Positions 7,692 to 15,726 of a stretch of DNA of 64,000 nucleotides are shown here, one piece after another. A program made the position numbers and the translations under genes. Source of the stretch: Marinimicrobium alkaliphilum (GTDB taxonomy: Bacteria > Pseudomonadota > Gammaproteobacteria > Pseudomonadales > Cellvibrionaceae); contig NZ_QGMQ01000004.1 in the NCBI RefSeq assembly GCF_003259155.1, positions 124,001 through 188,000 of the forward strand, written 5' to 3'. The notes beneath the pieces were generated by a model, which saw nothing but the letters and a program-made list of their open reading frames with translations, did not search any database and was not told the DNA's origin. The first letter of the stretch is position 1; every line of letters starts with the position of its first letter.

Positions 7692-9557
7692 TTACTCATA
7701 GTCTTCTCGAATCGCAAATTGATCGCTCAAATAGGCATCAAACAATCGGCGGGCAATGGGTGCCGCAACCCCCGCGCCTGACTCGGCGTTCTCGACAATC
7801 ACCACGACGGCGATCTGAGGATTTTCAAGGGGCGCAAAACCGATAAATAGTGCATGAGCGCGATGGCGCTCTTGCAGCGCCTCGGAGTCGTATCTCTCGC
7901 CCTGCGCTGTGGCGACAGCCTGGGCGGTACCGGTTTTGCCCCCCATGCGGTAGGCGGCACCACGGCGGATCCCCTGAGCAGTGCCGCGGGGGCCGTGAAC
8001 AACATCACCCATGGCGTCAAACATAAAATCCCAGTGCTCGTCGCTCACTTGGAGAACATCAACAACATGTGGAACCTGAGGAATCTCTCCAATCGTACTG
8101 ATTATTTGGGGTCTGTGGCGTACGCCACGATTGGCCAGAGTAGCGGCTACGACGGCCAATTGCATAGGCGTGGTCAGGACATCGCCCTGACCAATAGCCA
8201 TGTTCAGATTGTCCCCCGGGAACCAAGGCAACCCGCGCGCGCTGCGTTTCCAGTCACGAGAGGGCCAGATCCCCTGCCGCTCCGTGGGTATATCAACCTC
8301 GGTGCGGGCGCCGAGTCCGAAGCGCGAGCCAAAGCTGTGCATCGAATCTACCCCCATGCGGTGACCCAGGTCGTAGAAATACGTGTTGCAGGATTCGACC
8401 ACCGCCTGTTTCAGATTGACTCTATCGCCGTGGCCATGCCGGCGCCAATCCCGATACAGGTGACTGCTACCAGGCAACTGGTAGTAGCCCGGATCCGGAA
8501 CCGAATAGGCAGGATCGACAATACCGTGGTGCAAGCCAGCAAGACCAAGAACCGGCTTGAGGGTGGACCCTGCCGGGTACTGCCCCTGAACAAGGCGGTT
8601 GAACAGCGGATTATCAACAGACTCATTGAGCAGGCGATAATCGGCAAAACTGATACCGGTCACAAACAGGTTGGGATCATAGCTGGGCAGGCTCACTGCG
8701 GCCAGAACGCCGCCACTCGCAACATCCAATGCCACCACCGCGCCGCGTCGTCCATCGAGTGCCGCGACGGCCGTTTGTTGCAGGCGAATATCCATGTGCA
8801 GGCGGAGATCCTGTCCGGGGCTCGGCGCCGCGCGATCGAGAACCCTCAGCACTCGACCTCTAGCATTGGTCTCAACATTCTGATGCCCGACTTGGCCGAG
8901 CAGTAAATTTTCGTACTCACGCTCAAGGCCAACCTTGCCTAGAGAGTGAGTGCCGCTGTAGCGGCGGTAATCGTCTTCGTCAAAGTGTATGAGATCACTC
9001 TCACTGATACGTCCGACATAGCCCACCGAGTGGGCAAACAGGTCACCAAACGGATAATGGCGCACTAATTGGGCATCCACTTCTACCCCATCCAGTCGAT
9101 ACTCATTCACGGCCAAACGGGCAATTTCTTCTTCCGTCAGACGATAACGCAATGGGGTCGCCTCAAACGGTCGGCGTCGTTGGGTTAGCTGCTCGCTAAA
9201 ACGCTCGATATCACCGGGAGTCACATCGACCAGCGTCTGGAGAAGCTGCAAGGTCGCATTCAGATCTGGCACTCGTTCGCGCACCAGGGACAGGGTATAG
9301 CTCGGGCGGTTCTCGGCCAGCAAAACACCGTTGCGATCGTAGATCAGGCCCCGCGTTGGGGCTATAGGCTGGACATGCACGCGATTGCGATCGGATTGCG
9401 TCGCATAGGCAAGGTGGTCAGTGACCTGCAGGCTGTAATAGCGCAGCACTAGCACACTCATCAATAGAGCCATCAGCAATGCGACCACCACTAACCGGCT
9501 CGCGAACACATGCGCCTCACGGTGGTGATCCTTAAAGCGTTGCGACTCTGACATCAT
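7692..9557 (-). CDS. mrdA: Penicillin-binding protein 2 (class B peptidoglycan D,D-transpeptidase)
   Basis: A 621-residue class B PBP, which cross-links peptidoglycan during cell elongation as part of the rod complex. One N-terminal membrane anchor (about 21-44) is followed by the PBP dimerisation domain (about 60-240), including the conserved PTRGLIYDRNG, and then the transpeptidase domain. All three active-site motifs are present: SxxK in AGSTLKP (about 331), SxN in ESCNTY (about 390) and KTG in GGKTGTAQ (about 538). Length is normal for MrdA. The usual rodA, rlmH and rsfS neighbours are absent: the gene stands between two lipoprotein genes, which suggests an extra or relocated copy. Its ATG overlaps the end of a 66-codon frame upstream. 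Confidence 0.93.
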   Translation of the reverse strand: MMSESQRFKDHHREAHVFASRLVVVALLMALLMSVLVLRYYSLQVTDHLAYATQSDRNRVHVQPIAPTRGLIYDRNGVLLAENRPSYTLSLVRERVPDLNATLQLLQTLVDVTPGDIERFSEQLTQRRRPFEATPLRYRLTEEEIARLAVNEYRLDGVEVDAQLVRHYPFGDLFAHSVGYVGRISESDLIHFDEDDYRRYSGTHSLGKVGLEREYENLLLGQVGHQNVETNARGRVLRVLDRAAPSPGQDLRLHMDIRLQQTAVAALDGRRGAVVALDVASGGVLAAVSLPSYDPNLFVTGISFADYRLLNESVDNPLFNRLVQGQYPAGSTLKPVLGLAGLHHGIVDPAYSVPDPGYYQLPGSSHLYRDWRRHGHGDRVNLKQAVVESCNTYFYDLGHRMGVDSMHSFGSRFGLGARTEVDIPTERQGIWPSRDWKRSARGLPWFPGDNLNMAIGQGDVLTTPMQLAVVAATLANRGVRHRPQIISTIGEIPQVPHVVDVLQVSDEHWDFMFDAMGDVVHGPRGTAQGIRRGAAYRMGGKTGTAQAVATAQGERYDSEALQERHRAHALFIGFAPLENPQIAVVVIVENAESGAGVAAPIARRLFDAYLSDQFAIREDYE

Positions 9558-9754
9558 GCCTCGACTAAACGGATATTATTGGGAAATTCGCTACTATTTA
9601 CGGGGGATACGTCGGGTAAGACCACCATGGCCAGATTTGGTTTCCGCGTAAAACCGACAAACGTCCAATTTGGGTGCTCGTGATTGTAGCGCCATAGCCA
9701 CTGGGTGGCGATCCATATTCTTTTTGAGTCTTTCATCGTACTTGTTAAAAGCAT
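9554..9754 (-). CDS. Small hypothetical protein overlapping the PBP2 start
   Basis: A 66-codon frame (or 60 codons from the second ATG, MKDSKRIW) on the strand of PBP2; its stop overlaps the PBP2 ATG in the ATGA manner, suggesting coupled translation. The sequence is rich in Trp and aromatic residues (WIATQWLWRYNHEHPNW) and has no membrane segment or signal. No family recognised. Between it and the divergent FG-GAP lipoprotein gene (9755-9916) there is only a presumed promoter region in which I see no clear motif. Confidence 0.35.
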   Translation of the reverse strand: MLLTSTMKDSKRIWIATQWLWRYNHEHPNWTFVGFTRKPNLAMVVLPDVSPVNSSEFPNNIRLVEA

Positions 9755-9916
9755 TCGAGTTGGTTGAGAAAATTGCGCTATGCGCGGACTTTAACTACCT
9801 TTAGTGGGTGACGCCAGTGATTTAACTCGGGATAAGAGACTATCCCCGCGGCAGAGACTGCGCTGAGTTTGGTGAGAATGTTGCCAACACTAATCAGCCG
9901 ACAGGAAGTACCTGCC

Positions 9917-12622
9917 ATGTATATCCCGTGCCCTCCCCTACGATTCTACGTGCCCACTATGTTTTGCGCTCTTCTTCTCCTGTCTGCCTGTGGCGGTGGA
10001 GGAGGTAATGATGGTGACGGTCCCAACCCTTCCGGCAATAACGGCAGTCATAGCGATAGCACCAGTTCCGCATCCAGCAGCAGTGTTGGCGAGGATCCGG
10101 TGGCTCAAACCCTGACCAACCTCAACGTCAGCCTTGCTGAAACTGCGCGGGTCGACCGAAACAACGCCCCGTTACCGGAAGACTACACCCCTCTTGGTAA
10201 GAACCGGACCCTACAGAAAAAGAGCGAACTGTTCCTCGCGGGGCTGGTTCTGGAGGACGATGGCCCGGAGGAGTTCGTTCATATTCTGAAATTTGAACCT
10301 GGGGTAAGCAACGTCCAGGGAGTTCCCGATTCGCCAGACCGCACGCGGAAGATGCCCGACGCCCCTCTGCATACCGGCTGGAAAGGTAGCCCTTACAACC
10401 ACGCTACGGGCTGTGATGTGGATGGCGACGGGCTGGAAGAGACCGTCTTGTTCTGGTGGAGTGCCAGTGATAATGCCATGAGGCTACAGGTGCTGGATGA
10501 CGACGAAGCAGGGTTTACCGAATCCTCGATCAGTATTCTCGGATCCGTAAACACCCCATCCTGGCTGCAGATTGCCTGTGGAGACTTCAATGGTGATCGT
10601 CTTGGCAACCTGGTGATCGGTGTCGCAGATGACACTTCCGGGACAGTAACCGTTGATTTTCTCTCTGGCAGTCCGGAAGACGGCTATGTGGTGGATGGCA
10701 GTTACCGTAAATCCTTCGCCGCCACGCAAGAAAACAGTAGACTTGGCGTTGAGTTGGTCACGGGACAGCTGGATCACGATGCGGGCTACGAACTGGTGAT
10801 TTTGATCAATGAGGTTTGGGGCAGCGGTGCACACTCATCGCCCGGCACGGGCCGAAGTGACTACTATGTTTACGATGATCAGCAGAACAGTTTCGCGCTG
10901 CTCTCCTCTGGTCGCCTGAGCGCTGAGGCAGAAAACGCTACCTATAACGGCCTTACCGGATCCATTGCGTTGGGCGATATTGATGGTGATGGCCTGGACG
11001 AAATCGTACTGGCTGCGTTAACCAGTTTTCCGGTGGTCTGCGAACCGGTAGAAGTCATTCAGTATGTACTGGATCATTCCCTGAACGACTTTGCCAATCT
11101 CGGCGCTCACCATTCCGTTACCCATAAAAACGATCAGGGTTCCGGCTGTGAGTCAGGCGGCAATAGCGGACATGTAGCGCACATTTGGGTTAATACACTG
11201 GATATCGACGGCGATCAATATCATGAAATCCAGGTCAACGGTGAGATTTACGAGGATTTCTACAACGCGAGCACTCCGTGGACTCGCTTGATGGTCGACG
11301 TGGGAGAGGAGAACCCGGTTCCCGCCAGAATTCCCAACAGATATATTTATAAACAGGGCCCCGGAAATAATGCGTGGGCACGAGTCACCCGGGCCAACAC
11401 CACCATGGCAGTGGGCAATGTTACCGCAGATGATAAAGAGAATGTGATTGTCTACAGCGCTGGTTCAGTGGCTACCCGTAGAAACAGCAGTGGTACCTCT
11501 CTTGTGCATACGCCCGCAGTCACCATCTGGGGCATTGATCCACTGACCGGGCGCTGGGGAAGCAACCGTAATATTGCCGATGGATTACTGTATGCCGAGG
11601 TGCTTTCCGGACCGGCAGATACGTCCGTATCCGGTGGCCCACCGATTGTGCTCGCCATAAATGTAGACGCCGACGGCACTATGCTGAGCTACAGTGAAGG
11701 CTCTTACGAGGTTGTTTTCAGCGAACCAATTGTGCATGCGGCTCTGGCTGCCCCGCCCTGTTACGATGATGGCACTCAGGTTTCCGCCGACTGCCGCACC
11801 TCATGGGGTACCGGTACAACCACCGGTGTCAATGCTTCCATTTCTCATGAGATCTCCGTAAAGCATCACACCGGGATAAGTGCAGGGGTCAGTTTGCCGA
11901 TTGTCGGCGACGTGGGTGTCGAGATGGAACAGACGGTTGGCGTTTCATTAAAGGCAGAGGCAAGTCTGGGGTATCAACTGACCAGAACGGTTACCTATAC
12001 CACCGGCCCCATGGAAGACACGGTGATTGCCACGGTCATTCCCTACGATCAATACACCTATACGATCATGTCGCACCCGGTGTATCCACAGCTGGTCGGT
12101 GAAGATATGGTCATTTCATTGCCCCGCACACCCCGAACCTTTCAGATCAATCGCGATTTTTACAATGACAGTCTGGTTGGCGAAGGCTTGAGAATTGACG
12201 ACAGCGTGTTTTCCCATACCATTGGTGACCCGAGCAGCTACCCTACCCGCTTCCAGATGTTGTCACAGGCCGGTGCCACCCACATAGGCCCCAAAGATGT
12301 TGGTACCAGCAGTGGCAATCAGTCGGTTGCCATCTCTGAAAGTTTGGCGGCAGGATTTACCACTACGGTAGGGATTGCTTACGAAACCACCGTAAAGGCC
12401 ACCGGCGGGAAAGTCATGCAAGGGTTCACCGTCGCCAACAACACCGAGGCCTCTCTGGGCTTTACCGTTGGTGAGGAAGTCACCTTCACGGGCACGGTTG
12501 GGGACATGCCGCCCGGCACCTTGGAGTTGGATGCCGTGTACAGCTTCGGGATGTTTGTGTACAAGCTGAACCCAGCCAACGTTGAGCGACCGTTTCAGGT
12601 CATCAATTACTGGGTGGAGTGA
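9917..12622 (+). CDS. Large FG-GAP/VCBS-repeat lipoprotein with C-terminal beta-rich, possibly membrane-inserting domain
   Basis: A 901-residue protein. I start at the ATG at 9917, eight bases after AGGAAG; an upstream GTG at 9869 lacks a site. A signal peptide ends in lipobox LLSAC, then a Gly/Asp/Ser spacer. The N-terminal half holds FG-GAP-like calcium loops of a beta-propeller: CDVDGDGLEET, CGDFNGDRLGN, LGDIDGDGLDEI and LDIDGDQYHEI. The last 270 residues are different: two long stretches of alternating small/polar and hydrophobic residues (starting near HEISVKHHTGISAGVSLP and VAISESLAAGFTTTVGIAY), a pattern like the beta-hairpins of aerolysin-type proteins. Family assignment for this end is inference. 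Probably a surface-exposed binding protein; it stands alone, divergent from PBP2. Confidence 0.75.
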   Translation: MYIPCPPLRFYVPTMFCALLLLSACGGGGGNDGDGPNPSGNNGSHSDSTSSASSSSVGEDPVAQTLTNLNVSLAETARVDRNNAPLPEDYTPLGKNRTLQKKSELFLAGLVLEDDGPEEFVHILKFEPGVSNVQGVPDSPDRTRKMPDAPLHTGWKGSPYNHATGCDVDGDGLEETVLFWWSASDNAMRLQVLDDDEAGFTESSISILGSVNTPSWLQIACGDFNGDRLGNLVIGVADDTSGTVTVDFLSGSPEDGYVVDGSYRKSFAATQENSRLGVELVTGQLDHDAGYELVILINEVWGSGAHSSPGTGRSDYYVYDDQQNSFALLSSGRLSAEAENATYNGLTGSIALGDIDGDGLDEIVLAALTSFPVVCEPVEVIQYVLDHSLNDFANLGAHHSVTHKNDQGSGCESGGNSGHVAHIWVNTLDIDGDQYHEIQVNGEIYEDFYNASTPWTRLMVDVGEENPVPARIPNRYIYKQGPGNNAWARVTRANTTMAVGNVTADDKENVIVYSAGSVATRRNSSGTSLVHTPAVTIWGIDPLTGRWGSNRNIADGLLYAEVLSGPADTSVSGGPPIVLAINVDADGTMLSYSEGSYEVVFSEPIVHAALAAPPCYDDGTQVSADCRTSWGTGTTTGVNASISHEISVKHHTGISAGVSLPIVGDVGVEMEQTVGVSLKAEASLGYQLTRTVTYTTGPMEDTVIATVIPYDQYTYTIMSHPVYPQLVGEDMVISLPRTPRTFQINRDFYNDSLVGEGLRIDDSVFSHTIGDPSSYPTRFQMLSQAGATHIGPKDVGTSSGNQSVAISESLAAGFTTTVGIAYETTVKATGGKVMQGFTVANNTEASLGFTVGEEVTFTGTVGDMPPGTLELDAVYSFGMFVYKLNPANVERPFQVINYWVE

Positions 12623-12665
12623 TTGCCAACCGCCCTGGTAGTATGATGGGCGAAGAATATGGGTT

Positions 12666-13256
12666 TTACAGCACGTACCGGATGAACAGAAAAGCCGCGA
12701 GACCGGCCAGGGAAAACGCGATTATTGCCACCAGGCCGTCATTGGCCACTAATGACAGCCCCAGAATGGCAATGACCAGGCCTGCAATGGTGGCGGAAAA
12801 CGGGACCACTTCCATCAGTGGCATGATCAGGGCAAGCGCCAGGCAAAGTAACGCAATAATATGGACGCCCGCGCCACTTGTCAGAAAAGTCAGCCGCGGC
12901 TGAATATACCGGTCAATAAAAGCGGCGGGCTTGCGGATAGTGCGTATTGCCTTGCGCAACCGTTTTGTGGACACCGAGCGCTTGATCAGCCAATTAGGCA
13001 ACCAGAAACTGCGTTTGTAGATGAGTAGTTGACCCGAGATCAGGAAGACCAGCACGCCCATCAACGTTGGGAAGAAAGGAATACCGGATAGCGGTGAGAA
13101 AAGAATTAAACCCACCAACAGCAACAGCGGGCCAAACGACCGAGTACCCACCTCCTCGATCAGCTCCTCCATTGAGAGCGTCTCGCGGTCCTCGGTCGCT
13201 TTGCGGATGCGTGCTAACAGCTGCGTCAGATTGGTGAGTTGCTCGTCGTCGCTCAT
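12666..13256 (-). CDS. ExoD-family membrane protein
   Basis: A 196-residue integral membrane protein of the ExoD (exopolysaccharide synthesis) family. The ATG at 13256 has GGAG four bases upstream, inside the gap after the GMC gene stop. A hydrophilic N-terminus with the family motif SMEELIEEVGTRSFGPLLLL is followed by hydrophobic segments at about 40-75 and, in the C-terminal half, three to four more (about 125-195). PLSGIPFFPT is another family landmark. ExoD affects exopolysaccharide production and alkali tolerance in rhizobia; the molecular activity is unknown. It is the last gene of an apparent operon with the Tat-exported small subunit and the GMC flavoprotein, an unusual partnership. 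Confidence 0.85.
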   Translation of the reverse strand: MSDDEQLTNLTQLLARIRKATEDRETLSMEELIEEVGTRSFGPLLLLVGLILFSPLSGIPFFPTLMGVLVFLISGQLLIYKRSFWLPNWLIKRSVSTKRLRKAIRTIRKPAAFIDRYIQPRLTFLTSGAGVHIIALLCLALALIMPLMEVVPFSATIAGLVIAILGLSLVANDGLVAIIAFSLAGLAAFLFIRYVL

Positions 13257-13263
13257 CCTTCTC

Positions 13264-14964
13264 CTATAATTGCCCTTCACTCATGCGTTTGTGCGCATAA
13301 TCCACCGCGCGCGCCGTCAACGCCATATAGGTGATGCTCGGGTTCTGGGTGCCGGCGCTGGTCATACACGCTCCATCGGTGACAAACACATTGGGTACAT
13401 CGTGCATCTGGTTCCATTGGTTGAGTACGCTTGTGGCCGGATCGTGGCCCATGCGCGCAGTGCCCATCTCGTGAATACAGGCACCTACTGCGGTTGCTTC
13501 GTTGCGGGTAGACACATTGACACACCCCGCCGCCTCCAGCATTTTGGCCGCCTGGCGCACACCATCTTCGCGCATTTTGATTTCATTATCACGAAGCTTG
13601 GCATCGAACACGATGGTGGGGATGCCCCACTGGTCGCGCTTGTTGAAGTTCAGATACATACGATTCTCATGATACGGCAAAATCTCGCCAAAACAGGTCA
13701 TGCGAATCAGCCAGGGACCCGGCTGAAATACCACCTCTTTGAGGGCCTCACCGTTTACACCAGCAGGATTGTTGTTCAACCGAATCGCCGACCCTTGATA
13801 ACTGAAGCCCCGCAGGTAGTCTTCGGTACGGGTTTCATCATCCAGATTCATAAAGCGCGGAATATAAAAACCCACCGGCTTACGGCCGGAATAGTACTGG
13901 TCGTCCATCGATGTCAGCACACCCTGAGCGCCCATACCGTAATGGTGATCCATCATATTGTGGCCCAACTCCCCGCTGGTATTACCCAGACCGTTGGGGA
14001 AAGTCTCCGAACGGCTGTTGAGCAAAATCGCGGTGGTGCCAATGGTACCGGCGTTGCAGAAAATGATACGCGCGCTGTACTCGTGATGCTCGCCGGTTTC
14101 GGAATCGATCACACGCACGCTTTTTGCACGTTTGGTTTCCGGATCGTAGACAATTTCCTGAACAATACTGTTATTGCGCAGTGTCAAATTACCGGTTTCT
14201 TCCGCCACGGGCAGCGTCGCCGCCTGGCTACTGAAGTAGGCGCCGTAGGGACAGCCACGGATGCAGCGGTTGCGATTCAGGCACTGACCGCGCTTACCCT
14301 TGTGAACCTCCGGTTTGTACTCGGACAGGTTGGCCACCCTGCCCGGCGTTACCACCCGACCAGGAAAGGTTTCGGCCACGGCTTCACGCAAGTGCTGTTC
14401 GGCACAATTTAACGGAAAGGGCTTGAGAAACTTGCCGTCCGGCACCTGTTTCAGGCCTTCGGCCTGACCGGCAATACCCACAAAGGTCTCAACCCGATCG
14501 TACCAGGGCTCGATATCGTCGTAACGAATCGGCCAATCAATGGCGATGCCTTCTTTTTTGTTGGCCTCAAAATCGATGTCGCTAAAGCGATAGCAGTGCC
14601 GTCCCCACATGATCGACTTGCCGCCGGTGTGGTGTCCGCGAATCCAGTCAAAGCGCTCGTCTTCGTCGTAGGAGTAATCGGAGTCCTTGTTGACCCAATG
14701 TTTATTCTCCTGGCGTACCCACCAGCCCAAACGACTCTGTTGCGGGTAGTGCTCTTCAATTTCTTCCCGTGGTACGTTATTGCGGTGAGGCAAGTCCCAC
14801 ATATCATCGTGGGCGGTTGGATAGTCACCGTGCTCTACCGAGCGGCCGCGCTCGAGCACCAGTGTTTTGTAACCTTTCTGACACAGCTCCATTGCGGTAT
14901 AGCCACCGCTAATGCCCGAGCCAATCACAATTGCATCAAAATCGGTTTGTGAAGTCTCAATCAT
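13264..14964 (-). CDS. GMC-family FAD-dependent sugar dehydrogenase, catalytic subunit (copy 1)
   Basis: A 566-residue flavoprotein. The N-terminal ADP-binding motif IVIGSGISGG and VLERGR bind FAD, and the C-terminal half has the GMC active-site region HEMGTARMG, with the catalytic His, and the second conserved site Asn-Pro-Ser (NPS). Near residue 230 three cysteines are spaced C-x5-C-x3-C, the spacing of the 3Fe-4S ligands in Burkholderia FAD-glucose dehydrogenase. It has no signal peptide; in this family the protein is carried out by the Tat signal of its small partner, encoded directly upstream (gap of two bases). It probably oxidises a hydroxyl of a sugar or glycoside (C3 in glucoside 3-dehydrogenases, C2 in gluconate dehydrogenase) and passes electrons to a cytochrome c. 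It is clearly related to the protein encoded at 45646. Confidence 0.9.
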   Translation of the reverse strand: MIETSQTDFDAIVIGSGISGGYTAMELCQKGYKTLVLERGRSVEHGDYPTAHDDMWDLPHRNNVPREEIEEHYPQQSRLGWWVRQENKHWVNKDSDYSYDEDERFDWIRGHHTGGKSIMWGRHCYRFSDIDFEANKKEGIAIDWPIRYDDIEPWYDRVETFVGIAGQAEGLKQVPDGKFLKPFPLNCAEQHLREAVAETFPGRVVTPGRVANLSEYKPEVHKGKRGQCLNRNRCIRGCPYGAYFSSQAATLPVAEETGNLTLRNNSIVQEIVYDPETKRAKSVRVIDSETGEHHEYSARIIFCNAGTIGTTAILLNSRSETFPNGLGNTSGELGHNMMDHHYGMGAQGVLTSMDDQYYSGRKPVGFYIPRFMNLDDETRTEDYLRGFSYQGSAIRLNNNPAGVNGEALKEVVFQPGPWLIRMTCFGEILPYHENRMYLNFNKRDQWGIPTIVFDAKLRDNEIKMREDGVRQAAKMLEAAGCVNVSTRNEATAVGACIHEMGTARMGHDPATSVLNQWNQMHDVPNVFVTDGACMTSAGTQNPSITYMALTARAVDYAHKRMSEGQL

Positions 14965-14966
14965 TA

Positions 14967-15563
14967 TTATATCGCCCACGCTGTATTGTTAACGTCGTCC
15001 ACCGAAATGCACGGAGAGTAGGTGCCCGGAACTGGCACGTAATTCAGGAAATTTTTGCCGACCTCTTCGCTGGTCAGGTAGTAAGCAACGAGCTGTTGCT
15101 TCACTTCCACAAAACCCGCCCTCGCCTCGGCCAAGTCGGTAATTTCGCCGATCTCAAGCGCCGTCAGCACCTGGGCCTTCTCGCTGCTGTCAAGGTCACC
15201 AAAATGCTGATCAGCCAGGTGACGCTCCAGCTGATACCAGTTTTCGCGGAATTGACGCTGAAAATCGCCATCGAATACCAGGCCAAACATGGCATCCAGG
15301 GTCTGATGTGCGCCCACATCCGTGGCTGAGGGGCTGTCTGTGCGGGGCAGGATGGCATCCGCAATCACCCCGAGTAGGGCAAATTGTTCCGGACTGAAAA
15401 AGTGCAGCGCCGCTGATAGCTCGGGGGCATCTTCGCCGTTGGTAGTGCTACCAGTGCCGTTAGGGGTAGGGCTGCAACCGCTCAGGATGGCCGCTGCCAG
15501 GGGAGCCGATACCGCTGTGCCTGTAAGCCAAGCCGTGTATCGAAGGATTTCTCGTCTATTCAT
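14967..15563 (-). CDS. Gluconate 2-dehydrogenase subunit 3-like small subunit, Tat-exported (copy 1)
   Basis: A 198-residue partner subunit of a membrane-associated flavin dehydrogenase. The N-terminus MNRREILRYTAW is a Tat-type signal with NRREIL as the twin-arginine region, and it ends in a lipobox-like ILSGC. The mature part has family features: EQFALLGVIADAILPRTDSPSA near the start, and a final segment with a conserved aromatic region. It is first in the operon, followed after two bases by the GMC subunit. Its known role in the family is to export the flavoprotein and stabilise it. No cytochrome c subunit is encoded next to it, unlike classical three-subunit enzymes. Confidence 0.88.
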   Translation of the reverse strand: MNRREILRYTAWLTGTAVSAPLAAAILSGCSPTPNGTGSTTNGEDAPELSAALHFFSPEQFALLGVIADAILPRTDSPSATDVGAHQTLDAMFGLVFDGDFQRQFRENWYQLERHLADQHFGDLDSSEKAQVLTALEIGEITDLAEARAGFVEVKQQLVAYYLTSEEVGKNFLNYVPVPGTYSPCISVDDVNNTAWAI

Positions 15564-15726
15564 GGTGGTTCGCCTTCGGCAGTGTCGTTATCACATTATC
15601 AATGCCCTGCTCCGCCGTATCAAAGGGTGCCTGACACGGCAGAGGTATCTTAAAGGACTTAATGACCATAAGTAAGCCCCGTTTACGTAGATTTACGGAC
15701 GTTGGCCAGTGTAAAGGCCAGGCCGG

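Noticed and set aside
7854-8906. 350-codon plus-strand frame opposite PBP2
   Set aside because: PBP2 on the other strand has all catalytic motifs; this frame has none.
13270-14412. Long plus-strand frame (380 codons) opposite the GMC gene
   Set aside because: It is the antisense of a well-supported flavoprotein gene, has no family features and a His/Arg-rich composition typical of reverse frames in GC-rich genes.
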